From NCBI GenBank assembly GCA_027574665.1, contig CM050650.1, positions 96,259,086-96,323,085 on the forward strand: a DNA stretch of 64,000 nt, written 5' to 3'. Numbering within the stretch: the stretch's first letter is position 1; each line of letters starts with the position of its first letter. The DNA comes from Rhynochetos jubatus (taxonomy: Eukaryota; Chordata; Aves; Eurypygiformes; Rhynochetidae). The notes beneath the pieces were generated by a model, which was not told the origin of the DNA, searched no databases, and saw only the letters and a program-made list of their open reading frames with translations. Below, piece after piece: positions 48,399-58,651 of this stretch. A program made the position numbers and the translations under genes.

Positions 48399-48723
48399 GA
48401 AGAAAAAGAAAAAAGAAAAAGGAAAAAGAAAAAAACAAGAATGAAAAAGAAAAAAGAAAAAAGAAAAAGAAAAAGAAGAAAAAGAAAAAGAAAAAGAAAA
48501 AGAAAAAGAAAAAGAAAAAGAAAAAGAAAAAGAAAAAGAAAAAGAAAAAGAAAAAGAAAAAGAAAAGAAAAAGAAAAAGAAAAAGAAAAAGAAAAAGAAA
48601 AAGAAAAAGAAAAAGAAAAAGAAAAAGAAAAAGAAAAAGAAAAAGAAAAAGAAAAAGAAAAAGAAAAAGAAAAAGAAAAAGAAAAAGAAAAAGAAAAGAA
48701 AAAGAAAAAGAGAAAAAGAAAAA
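48399..48723. repeat. (AAAAAG)n hexanucleotide array, long homopurine run
   Basis: Units of AAAAAG repeat with few phase breaks (for example near 48560 and 48694). The run 48443-48723 is 281 nt of purine only on the plus strand. A decayed border (48399-48442) contains one C and one T. Open frames on both strands (116 and 143 codons, Lys/Glu/Arg-rich or Phe/Ser/Leu-rich) are artefacts of a stop-free repeat. Such mirror-repeat purine tracts can form triplex DNA. Confidence 0.97.
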
Positions 48724-50439
48724 TCAATTAAGAAAATTATATCATTTGAATAATCAATACAGATATTAAGATGAAATTATGACATTAAAAATAGAGAGAA
48801 ATATGAGCATATCAACAGTAATAAACATGATATAAAATGTACACAAATTATTTCAGTTATATTTGACTGTTTCCTTGTTTCTCTACGTGAAAAAATCTGG
48901 CAATATAACTCCACTCAACAATATAATTGGTAGGAAATATTTTTGCTTGATGTTTAAAATGTTAGTCAGAAGCTGAGCGAATCCTTCCGTTGCATTGTAC
49001 TTATTAGAAAGTCTTTAATTCCCGCTTGACAATGGAATATCCTTTCAAAAGAGGATGTTACATCAAACAATATATTTAATTATGGAGGACTCAATTTATG
49101 TTATAAGGAAATAAAAAAAAGCTTCACCCTTGTTTATTTTTCCATATTTTCCCTTAATTTATTAATAATTCCACAATTATTTTATTCTTTATACATTATG
49201 ACTTCCATTTCACAGTTCAAAAATTCTGGGTTTTTTTTAATTCATTGGTTTTACTGTCATCACTACAGATTTAAAACTTACATCCATGGAAGAAAATTAC
49301 TAGTTTTTGAAGAACATGATTTTTAGTTAAATTCTGCAGCTGATCACATAAAATCCTGTGCGTTCATATTTTTAAGTTTGATTGCATGTATATACACAGA
49401 TCGTCTCGTTGTTTGATGTGGTCTTCTTGCACAGTGTAAGTGAAGTATGAGACCACAGAATGAAAATAAATATGAAAATCACCTGGAATTATTTATCATT
49501 TTACCGGAATGTACTATAACATGACACTAATTTAATCATGCTTTACATGTTAATAAATGAGCCTTGTTTGATAATAATAACAGCTGTAATAATGACAGTA
49601 ATAACAGTATTCTTCGTAGTAGTAGTTATACTAAAATGCTTAATAGTACTGGGTTCAGAATTCAGCTGGGCTTGTAGAAATATGCCTCAGGAGTCAAATA
49701 CACAGAGCACTCCATTTTCCAGCATGATGTTTCTTGAACATGTGGTGAACCGATTGGGGTAAACTGCACTATCATATATATGAAGCAGATTAAACTAGGC
49801 ACTAACCATGTCATATTTGCTGCAGGCATTCTTGCCTGCAGGATGTTGATGCAGAGAGAATGCCTCCAGGAGTATTAGACAAGTGTGGTCAGGAAAAAAT
49901 ATCACTTTACACTTTTAATTGAAGAGGCATATGTATCCCTTACACAGACTTCAGAGTACAAAAAGGGTAAAATAGCTGTGCACCAGTTAACAACTATTTA
50001 AAACTACAGCACATTTCTGTGAAAATATGTCTCCTAATGACTCATGGTTACAGATTAGTGGTAATTATAATAAATTTTCAATGAACTAAGAGGTAACTTC
50101 AAGCTTCATACTACATCTCTGTGAAATACTAAAATGAACTTAGAAAACTCATTCAAACATGGGGTGATTAAGAAGTTTGAAGTGAATGAAGTGAATCGAA
50201 TGAAGATCAATACTGATCTTGCATAAAAAAAAACCCCGTAAAATAGTGTCTCATTGGAAGACATCAGAATGTTCCCAGTACTACTCCACTGCCAAGATCT
50301 CTCCTCTCCCCCACATTCCTTTCCTCAGTATCAGGAGGTTCAACCTGCATGAGAGTTTGCCCTAGTTAGGGTACCAGTTCTGAAATTTGTCTTGTAGTTG
50401 GCCTTAGGTCCTACCAGTGTCTTGTGTAAGCATCCAGTG
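48724..50439. other. Unannotated AT-rich sequence
   Basis: No feature was recognised. Confidence 0.6.
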
Positions 50440-51058
50440 ACCCTCAGGCTCCTTTACTCCAAACCAGAAAAGTCCAAAGCCTTTAACCGCTTCTCATAGA
50501 ACATTTCTTCCAGTCCTTTCACAAGTTTTATTGCCCTTCTCTGGATGCATTCAAGGACCTTCACATCCTTCTTAAATTGTGGCACCCAGAAATGTACACA
50601 GTAGTCAAGCTGAGGCCAAACCAGCTCTGAATACAGTGCAATAATCACCTCTTTTGACTGGCTGGTTATGCTGTGTTTGATGCACCCCAGGATGCTGTTT
50701 GCCTTCTTGGCTGCAAGGGCATACATAGTGATCCTGCTGTTGACCAGCACTCCACAGTTCCCTTTCCCTCAGCCTACTCTCCAACCACTCCTCTCCCAAT
50801 TTATACTTGTACCTACTGTTATGTGATCCTAGATGCAGAATTTTGCAGTTGGAGTTGTTAAATTTTATCTCATTACTCATTGCCCAATGTTCCAATCTGT
50901 CTAGATCCCTCTGCAAGGCCTCAAATGAGTCAACAGCACCTCCCAAGTTCGGTACTATCAGCAACCTTGTTAATGGTACATTCAATTCCTTAATAAATAT
51001 ATTGAACAGAACTGGCACTAGAATGGAACCCCGAGGAACACTGCTGGTGACCATTTTC
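50440..51058 (-). mobile_element. CR1 LINE ORF2 fragment, reverse orientation, lacking its 3' tail
   Basis: Minus-strand reading gives SSVPRGSILVPVLFNIFI (the palm block; the usual PQG is PRG), then [27 protein letters not shown] and YKYKLGEEWLESR. After a frame change it gives AAKKANSILGCIKHSI, YSELVWPQLDYCVHFW and LECIQRRAIKLVKGLEEM. The segment that should hold the FADD catalytic motif is deleted (LNVPLTRLL...GAVDSFE). Going downstream on the minus strand the match stops near 50440, with no 3' UTR or octamers. That is unusual, because CR1 copies are normally truncated at the other end. It is older and more diverged than the copies at 36389 and 57585. Confidence 0.92.
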
Positions 51059-51540
51059 CTTTCTTTTCCTTTCCTTTCTGAACCCATGTGTATTTGTCCC
51101 TGCTGCAGCATAGGCCACCCATGACTGCATTCTTCTAAGAAGCATTTCTCCTTATGGCATGCAGCTGTTCCTGTCAAGAGTGTGTCTCCATCTGTGTCCC
51201 CAGTAGTGTCCTCTTCCACAGGTCTCCTCTGTTTCTTCTTCAAGTCCTCATCTGGTGTCCTTTTTTGTGTGTCTACCATGTCTCCTCTCACACATCTCTG
51301 ACTTGTGTCTCCTCACTTCTTCCCTTTTGTTTCTCCTTCCATGTCTTCCAACATATCTTCTCAAGTGTGTCACTATCTGCCGCTCCTTGCAGCTTCCACC
51401 CTTTCTTAATTAAATATGGGGATGGTGCTGTGTGTTCCCCCAGTGGCTGCAGTTTTGAAGGACAGTGCAGTGTTTCCAACCACTGCTGAGCTAAGAGCTT
51501 ATGAACTTCTCCCATACAGTTGTTATCCTGAGGGACAAGA
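51059..51540. other. GC-richer patch with degenerate GTGTCTCC-like units
   Basis: The plus strand repeats short words such as GTGTCTCC, GTGTCCCC, GGTCTCCTC and ATGTCTCCTC at irregular spacing between about 51178 and 51365, giving the look of a decayed minisatellite or GT/CT-rich element. It directly adjoins the CR1 fragment, and a 228-codon minus-strand frame (50605-51291) runs through both. The family was not recognised. Confidence 0.4.
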
Positions 51541-52911
51541 GAAAGAAGAGCTCATGGACTCATTTCTGATATGATTGATAGGAAGTAGCAATGCTCCTCT
51601 TTTTTCAACTCCAGAAAGAGTAGGAATACAGAGATGTAAAATGCTGAAATCCAAATACAATAGTGTGTGAGAGCAGCACAGACTGAGATTTACCAGAGCT
51701 GCACGATAACTTCTAATTATTACTGCTTATGAGAAAAAACAGATGCAAATAAACAGATAGTACTTGATTTAATTTATATGAAGGGAGGAGTATGAAAATA
51801 GATGTCATTAAATCATAAATCACATTATGAAACAGATACACATAAAGACGTTTTACACACTGTATAATGAAACCCATTTATTAAAACATGAAATACTTAT
51901 ATTTTACAGAGAAACAGCAATATACATATTTTAAAACATATGTTAAAATACACCTCTATAATATAACATGTCAACCAAGTGAACATTTCTCAGATAAAAT
52001 ACACTTTTAGGCTCAAGGCCTATTATATTAAAAGTTAATAGAAGTATACCACTTCTTATGGGTTTTTATATAAAAACTGTCAATATTAGAAAGTAGGAAA
52101 TCAATTCAATTGCTTAGACTTAGTCTTCCTACATCTATCATAACCTCAGCCTATATGGGTCAGCAATTCTTGGTTTTGTTATGGCTATTAGTGCAGAGCT
52201 GTGTTGGATCCTGACTTGCTAACAATAGCATACTAATAATGCTTCTGCTACATCTCATCTACAAGATGCAGTCCAGGTTGTGCTGGAAGATAGCTTGCAT
52301 TTTGCAGAGAAGTTCAATAGTTACGTGGAAACTATAAATTAGGAAGGAAGTCACATGAAATGAAATATTGCAAAGTACCAGCCCTGTTGTTACTTAACTA
52401 CTGCAGGGAAGAAAGGGAATTTATGCTTCCTATGTTTATTACGTGAAAATATACCTTTGAAATAGAGGTTTCACATGTTATTTCCTCAGTTGTGCCTCAA
52501 CTTTGTCTGGGAGAGTGTCATTTGGCCTGAGGCAAAGTCACACCAGAGGTTGTGCTAACAAGAAATGGACAGTCACAGTCAAGAGCTCAATCTCTTGTGC
52601 CTGTTTATTAACTAGTATTAAGTGTAGCAATAGACTTTATGGCTAAAAAACATGTTATGATAAACCTCTCATTTTGCTTATTGCTGGCCTTTAGGTAACA
52701 AGCAATTAATTTATTATTCTCTAATTTTGCTAGTAGTCTGTTACATATTTCTTACAAAAGCATTGAGACCTGCAAAAAGATAGGATGTGAATCTTGATTC
52801 TGGTTCTGTGTTGTACCTGACTTAACCATAAAACTTTGACTGTTCAGTGCTTTATAGTTTTTGCTCTTGAAATGTGTCTGATTTCAAGTTTAATTTTTTT
52901 CTGTTGCAATT
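51541..52911. other. Unannotated AT-rich sequence
   Basis: No feature was recognised. Confidence 0.6.
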
Positions 52912-53205
52912 GCTCATATTTTTACAAGGGCCTGTAGTGACAGGACAAAGGGTAATGGGTTTAAATGTAAAGTGGGTAGATTTAGATCGGACATCATGGG
53001 GAGATTATTCACAAAGAGCATAGTGAGGCACCGGAACAGCTTGCCCAGAGAAGCTGTGGATGTCCCCTCCCTGGAAGTGTTCAAGGCCAGGCTGGATGAG
53101 GCTTTGAGCAACCTGGTCTAGTGGACAGTGTCCCTGGCCATGACAGGGAGGTTGAGACTAGGTGATCTTTAAGGTCCTTTCCAAACCAAACCATGCTATG
53201 ATATT
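52912..53205 (+). mobile_element. CR1 LINE 3' end, forward
   Basis: It begins in the ORF2 codons for a [14 protein letters not shown] region (TTTTACAAGGGCCTGTAGTG, GACAGGACAAAGGGTAATGG). It continues through GGAACAGCTTGCCCAGAGAA and GGAAGTGTTCAAGGCCAGGC, then AGCAACCTGGTCTAGTGG (the ORF2 stop TAG), the 3' UTR (CTAGGTGATCTTTAAGGTCC), and a single decayed octamer region (CCATGCTATGATATTC). Severely 5'-truncated, about 290 bp. Confidence 0.94.
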
Positions 53206-56200
53206 CTACACTGGCAAGTCCTCAGAGGCACTATCCTCTAGTTATTTTTAGATATGTTATGATTCTATCATTTTCTTTCCTAGATGTCCAAGCAGACTAT
53301 GGGTGAACTCCAGCAGTAGTCTCAGACATTTGTGTGTATCTATCTGTATCATAGGTATACATGTAAGCTAGGTAGATGTCTAAGTGTTCATTTTGATCCA
53401 TGCAGATCTAATCAATACAGTCAAAGGCCCCTTACAAAATCTTCAGACAGATACTTCTGTTTAAGAATAAGCTAAATGTCTCTCTGTATGCCATCATTTA
53501 TATTGATTAAAGTCACAGTCTGATTGCACAATTATAACTATTTTGTGGCATTTTAGACACCCCAGAGCATCTGAGATATCCACACTGAACTGGTAAATGT
53601 GACTCAGGACACACAGGAGAGATATGACCACCTAGGTGCATAACTAAAGGACACTCCTCTGAAATGCACCAGACACCTAGGCATAGGTAATTCAGTCAAG
53701 TCTAAGATATATACTGAATATAAGGGAAGCTTAATCATTTAAACCACTTGTAGATATCTACTGTACAGACACCTCAATGTACATGTCTGTATCCAATGCA
53801 GGCCAACTTGCATGGTCTAAATCCAAACTTCTGTGAAACTGTGTTTCAGTTCTTGCACCAGCTTTGCAAACCATCCCCAAAGTCAAGCAAGATTTAAAGG
53901 GAAAAAGTGACTGATATTCTATCAGGGATATTATTAATGCTGAGTAGACATGTAATATCACTTCTTTGTTCCTGCTTAAAAATATTCTGTTCACACTTCT
54001 ATGGATGGCTTTAGCCCTTTATTGATGCATCACATTTTGTGTAGTTGGCCTTTCATGATGATCCTTTAAATTCTTTTTCAGAATTGTATCTTTTAACTGT
54101 CTGTTTTATCTATCTTGAAATGAAAAAGCAGTAAAAAAAAGTAAATTAACTTTTTTTTTACCAAAGTTTTGTGACATTTTTCTTCATATACCAAGAGGAA
54201 CAATCTCCAATAAACTAACAATTAAAACTGTTCTAGTGTTCAGAAACTAATGAACCTTTTTCTTCCAAGATCTTTACCAACTAGGGATAACCTGCATTAG
54301 GGATTACTCTAGCACATAACATTTTACAAACTGTTAAAACTTTTGCAATCTTTCTTCAAAACATGTTACCACTAGAGATCTTTTGTATAAAAAAATGGAC
54401 AAGAAAGAAAACAAGTAGAACATCAGAGGCTCAAAGGAAGTAAAAGTAGAGGGGTTTTTTAATATATTTAAATTAATATATATATAAAAATAGTAGTTTA
54501 ATTCCTCCAGAGTACAGTTCTACCACACAAGACACTAATGGATTTTGCTCTCCTAAGCTTAAGGGTAAGCCTCACTGTTTGAACTTTAATAGAAAGGCAA
54601 GTAATTTATAGGAGGAAAAAGACAGTCAATAAAATACAGCTGTAAAGCATATTGTAAGAATGGAGGGTAATTTAAAAATCAATGAATTGTTTAGCTCTCA
54701 ATGAATACAAATAAAATGCTCTTTTTTCATAGGTGTCTTTGTAGAATTCTTTTGCCATGTAATAAATGTAACATGCAAAAAACTCTTTCTGCAAATCTAC
54801 CTTTTGTTGAAACTATTATTGTACTGCAATCAACATAGACGGACCATAAGACTATCAGTTGTCTTGATGACTGGAGATGTATGTCACTACTAGAACATGA
54901 AATAAACATTTCAGCTATAAATACTGATCTTTAATCTGGGTTGAGAAAAACCTGATGGCTTCAGTTTTGCTGTTTGTGAGATAAAATCACTGTAGCAGGA
55001 AAAAAAAAAAAAAGCAGTTAATGTGTTGCAGCCTACAATGGGGGAGCAAATGCACACTTCTCAGAAAACAGAGATGAGAAACATGTCAGTAAGGCTGCGA
55101 TACTTCTGGTCATTTGCCAGAGTCTGACAATTAGAGTTCCTCAATGTGCCAAAATATTTTTCAATAAATTTTCAAAGAAAATGCTATATTCCTGTGTCTT
55201 TAAATTTTTGAAAAATTATGATAGAGTACTTAAATCGCTGGTTCATTAGATGTTAGCCTTTAATTTCAGGGCTTGTAAATCACCTTTATTCACACAGTGC
55301 CAGCAAGGTTTTATGTATCACGTAATCCCATTTAAATTCTGCAGTGAGGAGCTAATTGAGACTTAAGTGATGTGTCATCCCTGTCCAGGCCATCTGCCCA
55401 GGCTGAACTGAATTCAGAGGCAGCCTACTACTGAGTACCCAGTGGCTGCTTGTTGGAAAAATAAGGTACAAATTTATCTCTGTCTCAATTAATGTGGTAA
55501 AATGAATTACAGGCAGTTATAAAATAGTCCAGACTTCTGTATTTCTATATTGGTTGATGAAGTTTAAATCACAACCTGTATTAACCATCTCCAAAGAAGC
55601 TCTCATTTGGCTGTTTTTGCTTTATAATTCACAGCACTGTAAGAAAACTATTGACCAGACCATAGATGTTATCTTCTGTTTTCTGTACACTGAAACAAAT
55701 AAAACAATATTCCTTCAGGTTTTTAATACTTTACATAAAAAATTCTCATCCTTCCAAGCCTCCCCTCAAAAACCCCTATCTTTCTAAAACTACCATAGTC
55801 ACAGTGAGAGTGATAGTGGCAGAGAATCAAGAAAGGAGAGGGGAAGTTGAATTATAAAGCAGTGTTAAATTATGGTCAGATTAACCGAATTTTCAGGTAA
55901 TCTAAGGCCATAATAGTATCTGGGCAACAAAATGAATATAATCTCCTTTTAAATTTGTAGGAATCTTCCTCTGATACACACATATAATATTTTTATAATA
56001 TTTTCTTTTGTCCATCTAAAGACATCTTATCTATGTCTTCAGTAAATAAGTATTCAGACCAGCCTAGACTTTGGACAGCAAATAATAGCTTCAATCTCAG
56101 TCTCTTTCTCTTCTGCCACTTCTGAATTATGCTGGAATACATGAAAAGAGGCAAAACAGCCTGTGGGTGGTTTCTCATCTTCACTTGGAATATAAAAGTA

Positions 56201-57423
56201 AGCAGCTTGCTCTGGTGATCACAGTCATGACTAACTATGCAAGTATTGCTGGAAACAGAAAGACTCATTGGATAAGTATTCTATCTTTGCATATAGACTG
56301 AGCAATAAAATTAGTAATTATGAAGTGAGAGAAATCTTTCTAAAAGGCAATGTATATGAAAATTTAGCCAATGGCTTTGTACTTTTTCTGGTTATACATA
56401 TATATGTATGTATTTGTAGAAAGGGATAGTTGAAGAACAGGGTCACATAAACAAACAACAAAACAGGTCAACAGTGGATTTGCATTGGCTAATAATAGAG
56501 TGTGGGTGTGTGAACAAATGCCTGCAGCACACCCGAGGCATGTATTAATCACATCCACAACAAGTTCTGCATTGTGGGATTATGATTTTAAAATATGCCT
56601 GAAGAAGTAAATACATTAGAGGTTAAAGTGATTTTAAAATTTTCATTGGGGCTTGTGAGATTCCTATGGAGTGTATTTGCCTTTTTTAATTAGAAATAAC
56701 TTTTTGCCTTTGCATTCTTTTCAGGTCATTTTGTGAACTAATCTCAAAAAGCTTTCTTTCCCTATCTGAAAGTGAAAAGGAGTTGTGAAACTGAAAGAGA
56801 TGGCCAGGACCTGAGATGAAGGGAAAGAGCTTATATACAAAACTCCATGTGCTTGTGCTAAAACCCCCTCGTGCCTACTACCATCTTATCTTTTAAGGTA
56901 AAGGCAGTAGTGTACATGGAGCTCAGAAAGGGCTTCTGGGTTAGGGATGTTTTTACTTTGACTGATGCCTTCAAAGATTCTTTTAATGAATTCCTTCCCC
57001 TCACAGCAGAAGTTCAAGAGGATCAAATATGAGCCGAGTTCTGGGAGGTTACATAAGAATAACAATCCCTAAATTGTTGGCTGTATGTGTTAGGGGTATT
57101 TTGTCTCAAACGGGACTAAATAATACAGTAAAAGGGAATGAGGGATAGAGAAGCCATCTTTCTCTTTAAGCAAATACACAATTTACTAGTTCCATTTTGA
57201 TCTATGCTACTGGAAGTAATAAAGGAGTAGGTTATTGAAACCTCCAAGTAGTTTGCATATTGTTTCCTTTCAGAAAAAAATGATTCTTGAAATGAGAGAA
57301 AAGACAATGACAGCTAATGATAAATTCACCCTTATCATAATTTTTTAATTAAGATGAACATATTTCACCTTTAGATCCATAAATAGGTGATTTCCTTTGA
57401 TTTCCATGAGCAGTGGATCAGAC
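53206..57423. other. Unannotated AT-rich sequence
   Basis: No repeat, exon or RNA gene was assigned. A less AT-rich block at about 55230-55450 is discussed as a possible constrained element. Confidence 0.55.
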
Positions 57424-57474
57424 CATAGAATCATGGAATCGTTTAGGTTGGAAAATACCTTTAAGATCATCTAA
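57424..57474 (-). mobile_element. CR1 LINE 3' terminus, very short reverse fragment
   Basis: CATAGAATCATGGAATCG, then TTTAGGTTGGAAAATACC and TTTAAGATCATCTAA match the octamers and first bases of a CR1 tail in reverse. Only about 50 bp remain. The AGGTTGGAAAATACC variant marks a subfamily different from the forward copy just downstream. Confidence 0.82.
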
Positions 57475-57584
57475 ATAGCAGCTGTCAGAAGACTTCCATT
57501 AACAAAATGCATATACAAATAGGGTTCAAACAGGTTTTCCATAGTGGGAAGGAACTGCAAACTGTGTGGAGGAAAGCTGCAATA

Positions 57585-58651
57585 TAGAACTGGTTGACTG
57601 GTCACACTCAAAGAGTTGTGGTCAATGGGTTAATGTTTGAGTGAGGAGCAATGATGAGCTGCGTTCCACAGGGGTCGGCGTTGGGACCGGTCCTGTTTAA
57701 CATCGTCATCAGTGACATGGATGATGGCATTGAGTGCACCCTCAGCAAATTTGCTGATGACAGCAAGCTGTGTGGTGTGGTCAACACACTGAAAGGACGG
57801 GATGCCATCCAGAGGGACCTTGACAGGCTGGAGAGGTGGGCCTCTGCCAACCTCATGAAGTTCAACAAGGCCAAGTGCAAGGTCCTGCACCTGGGTCGGG
57901 GCAATCCCAACTACAAGTACAGGCTGGGTGGGGAATGGACTGAGAGCATCCCTGAGGAGAAAGACTGGTGGGCGAGAAGCTGAACATGAGCCGGCAGTGT
58001 GTGTTGGCAGCCCAGAAAGCCAACCGTATCCTGGGCTGTATCAGAAGTGTGGCCAGCAGATTAAGGGAGGTGATTCTTCCCCTCTACTCTGCTCTTGTGA
58101 GACCCCACCTGGAGTACTGTGTCCAGCTGTGGAGCTCTCAGCATAAGAAGGATATTGACCTGTTGGAACGAGTCCAGAGGAGGGCCACAAAGATGATCAA
58201 AGGGCTGGAGCACCTCTCCTGTGAAGAAAGGCTGAGAGAATTGTGCTTGTTCAGCCTAGAGAAGAGAAGGCTTCGGGGAGACCTTATTGCAGGCTTCCAG
58301 TACCTGAAGGGGGCCTACAAGGAAGCTGGGGGGGGGGTGATGGTGTGTGTTTACAAAATAAAAAGTGACAGAACAAAGGGTAATGGGTTTAAACTGAAAG
58401 CAGGGAGATTTACTTTAGATATCAGTATCAGGAAGAAAATCTTCACAGAGAGGGTGGTGAAGCACAGGAACAGGTTGCCCAGAGAAGCTGTGAATGCCCC
58501 ATCCCTGGAAATGTTCAAGGCTAGGCTGGATGGAGCTTTGAGCAACCTGGTCTAGTGGAGGGTTTCCCTGCCTGCGGCAGGGGCGTTGGAACTAGATGAT
58601 CTTTAAGGTCCCTTCCAACCTAAACCATTCTATGATTCTATGATATTTCGC
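57585..58651 (+). mobile_element. CR1 LINE, longest copy in the window, reverse transcriptase to octamer tail
   Basis: It starts near codons for a GRTQRVVVNG-like region and continues with [20 protein letters not shown] (palm). [17 protein letters not shown] follows and contains the FADD catalytic motif (about 57753-57764), then [20 protein letters not shown]. Next to the sister copy at 36541 the sequence near 57965 lacks 10 bp, which shifts the frame. The second frame (57968-58555, 195 codons) runs from [20 protein letters not shown] through [33 protein letters not shown] and [18 protein letters not shown] to SNLV and the TAG stop. The 3' UTR and two ATTCTATG octamers end at about 58651. It lacks the endonuclease and ORF1, so it is dead, but it is the youngest-looking CR1 here. 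Its family role was reverse transcription of its own RNA at the target site. Confidence 0.96.

Noticed and set aside
48296..48731. Long Lys/Glu-rich (plus) and Phe/Ser/Leu-rich (minus) open frames of 116 and 143 codons
   Set aside because: Both are translations of the AAAAAG hexamer array, which has no stop codon in these frames.
53540..53680. Possible old reptile-type repeat suggested by ACACCTAGG-like words (CCACCTAGGTGCATAA, AGACACCTAGGCATAG)
   Set aside because: Only short words match; no extended order of blocks could be followed.
57608..57910. Minus-strand frames of 100 and 86 codons opposite the CR1 reverse transcriptase
   Set aside because: Antisense shadows of CR1 ORF2, as are the minus frames at 36877, 52914 and 58351.
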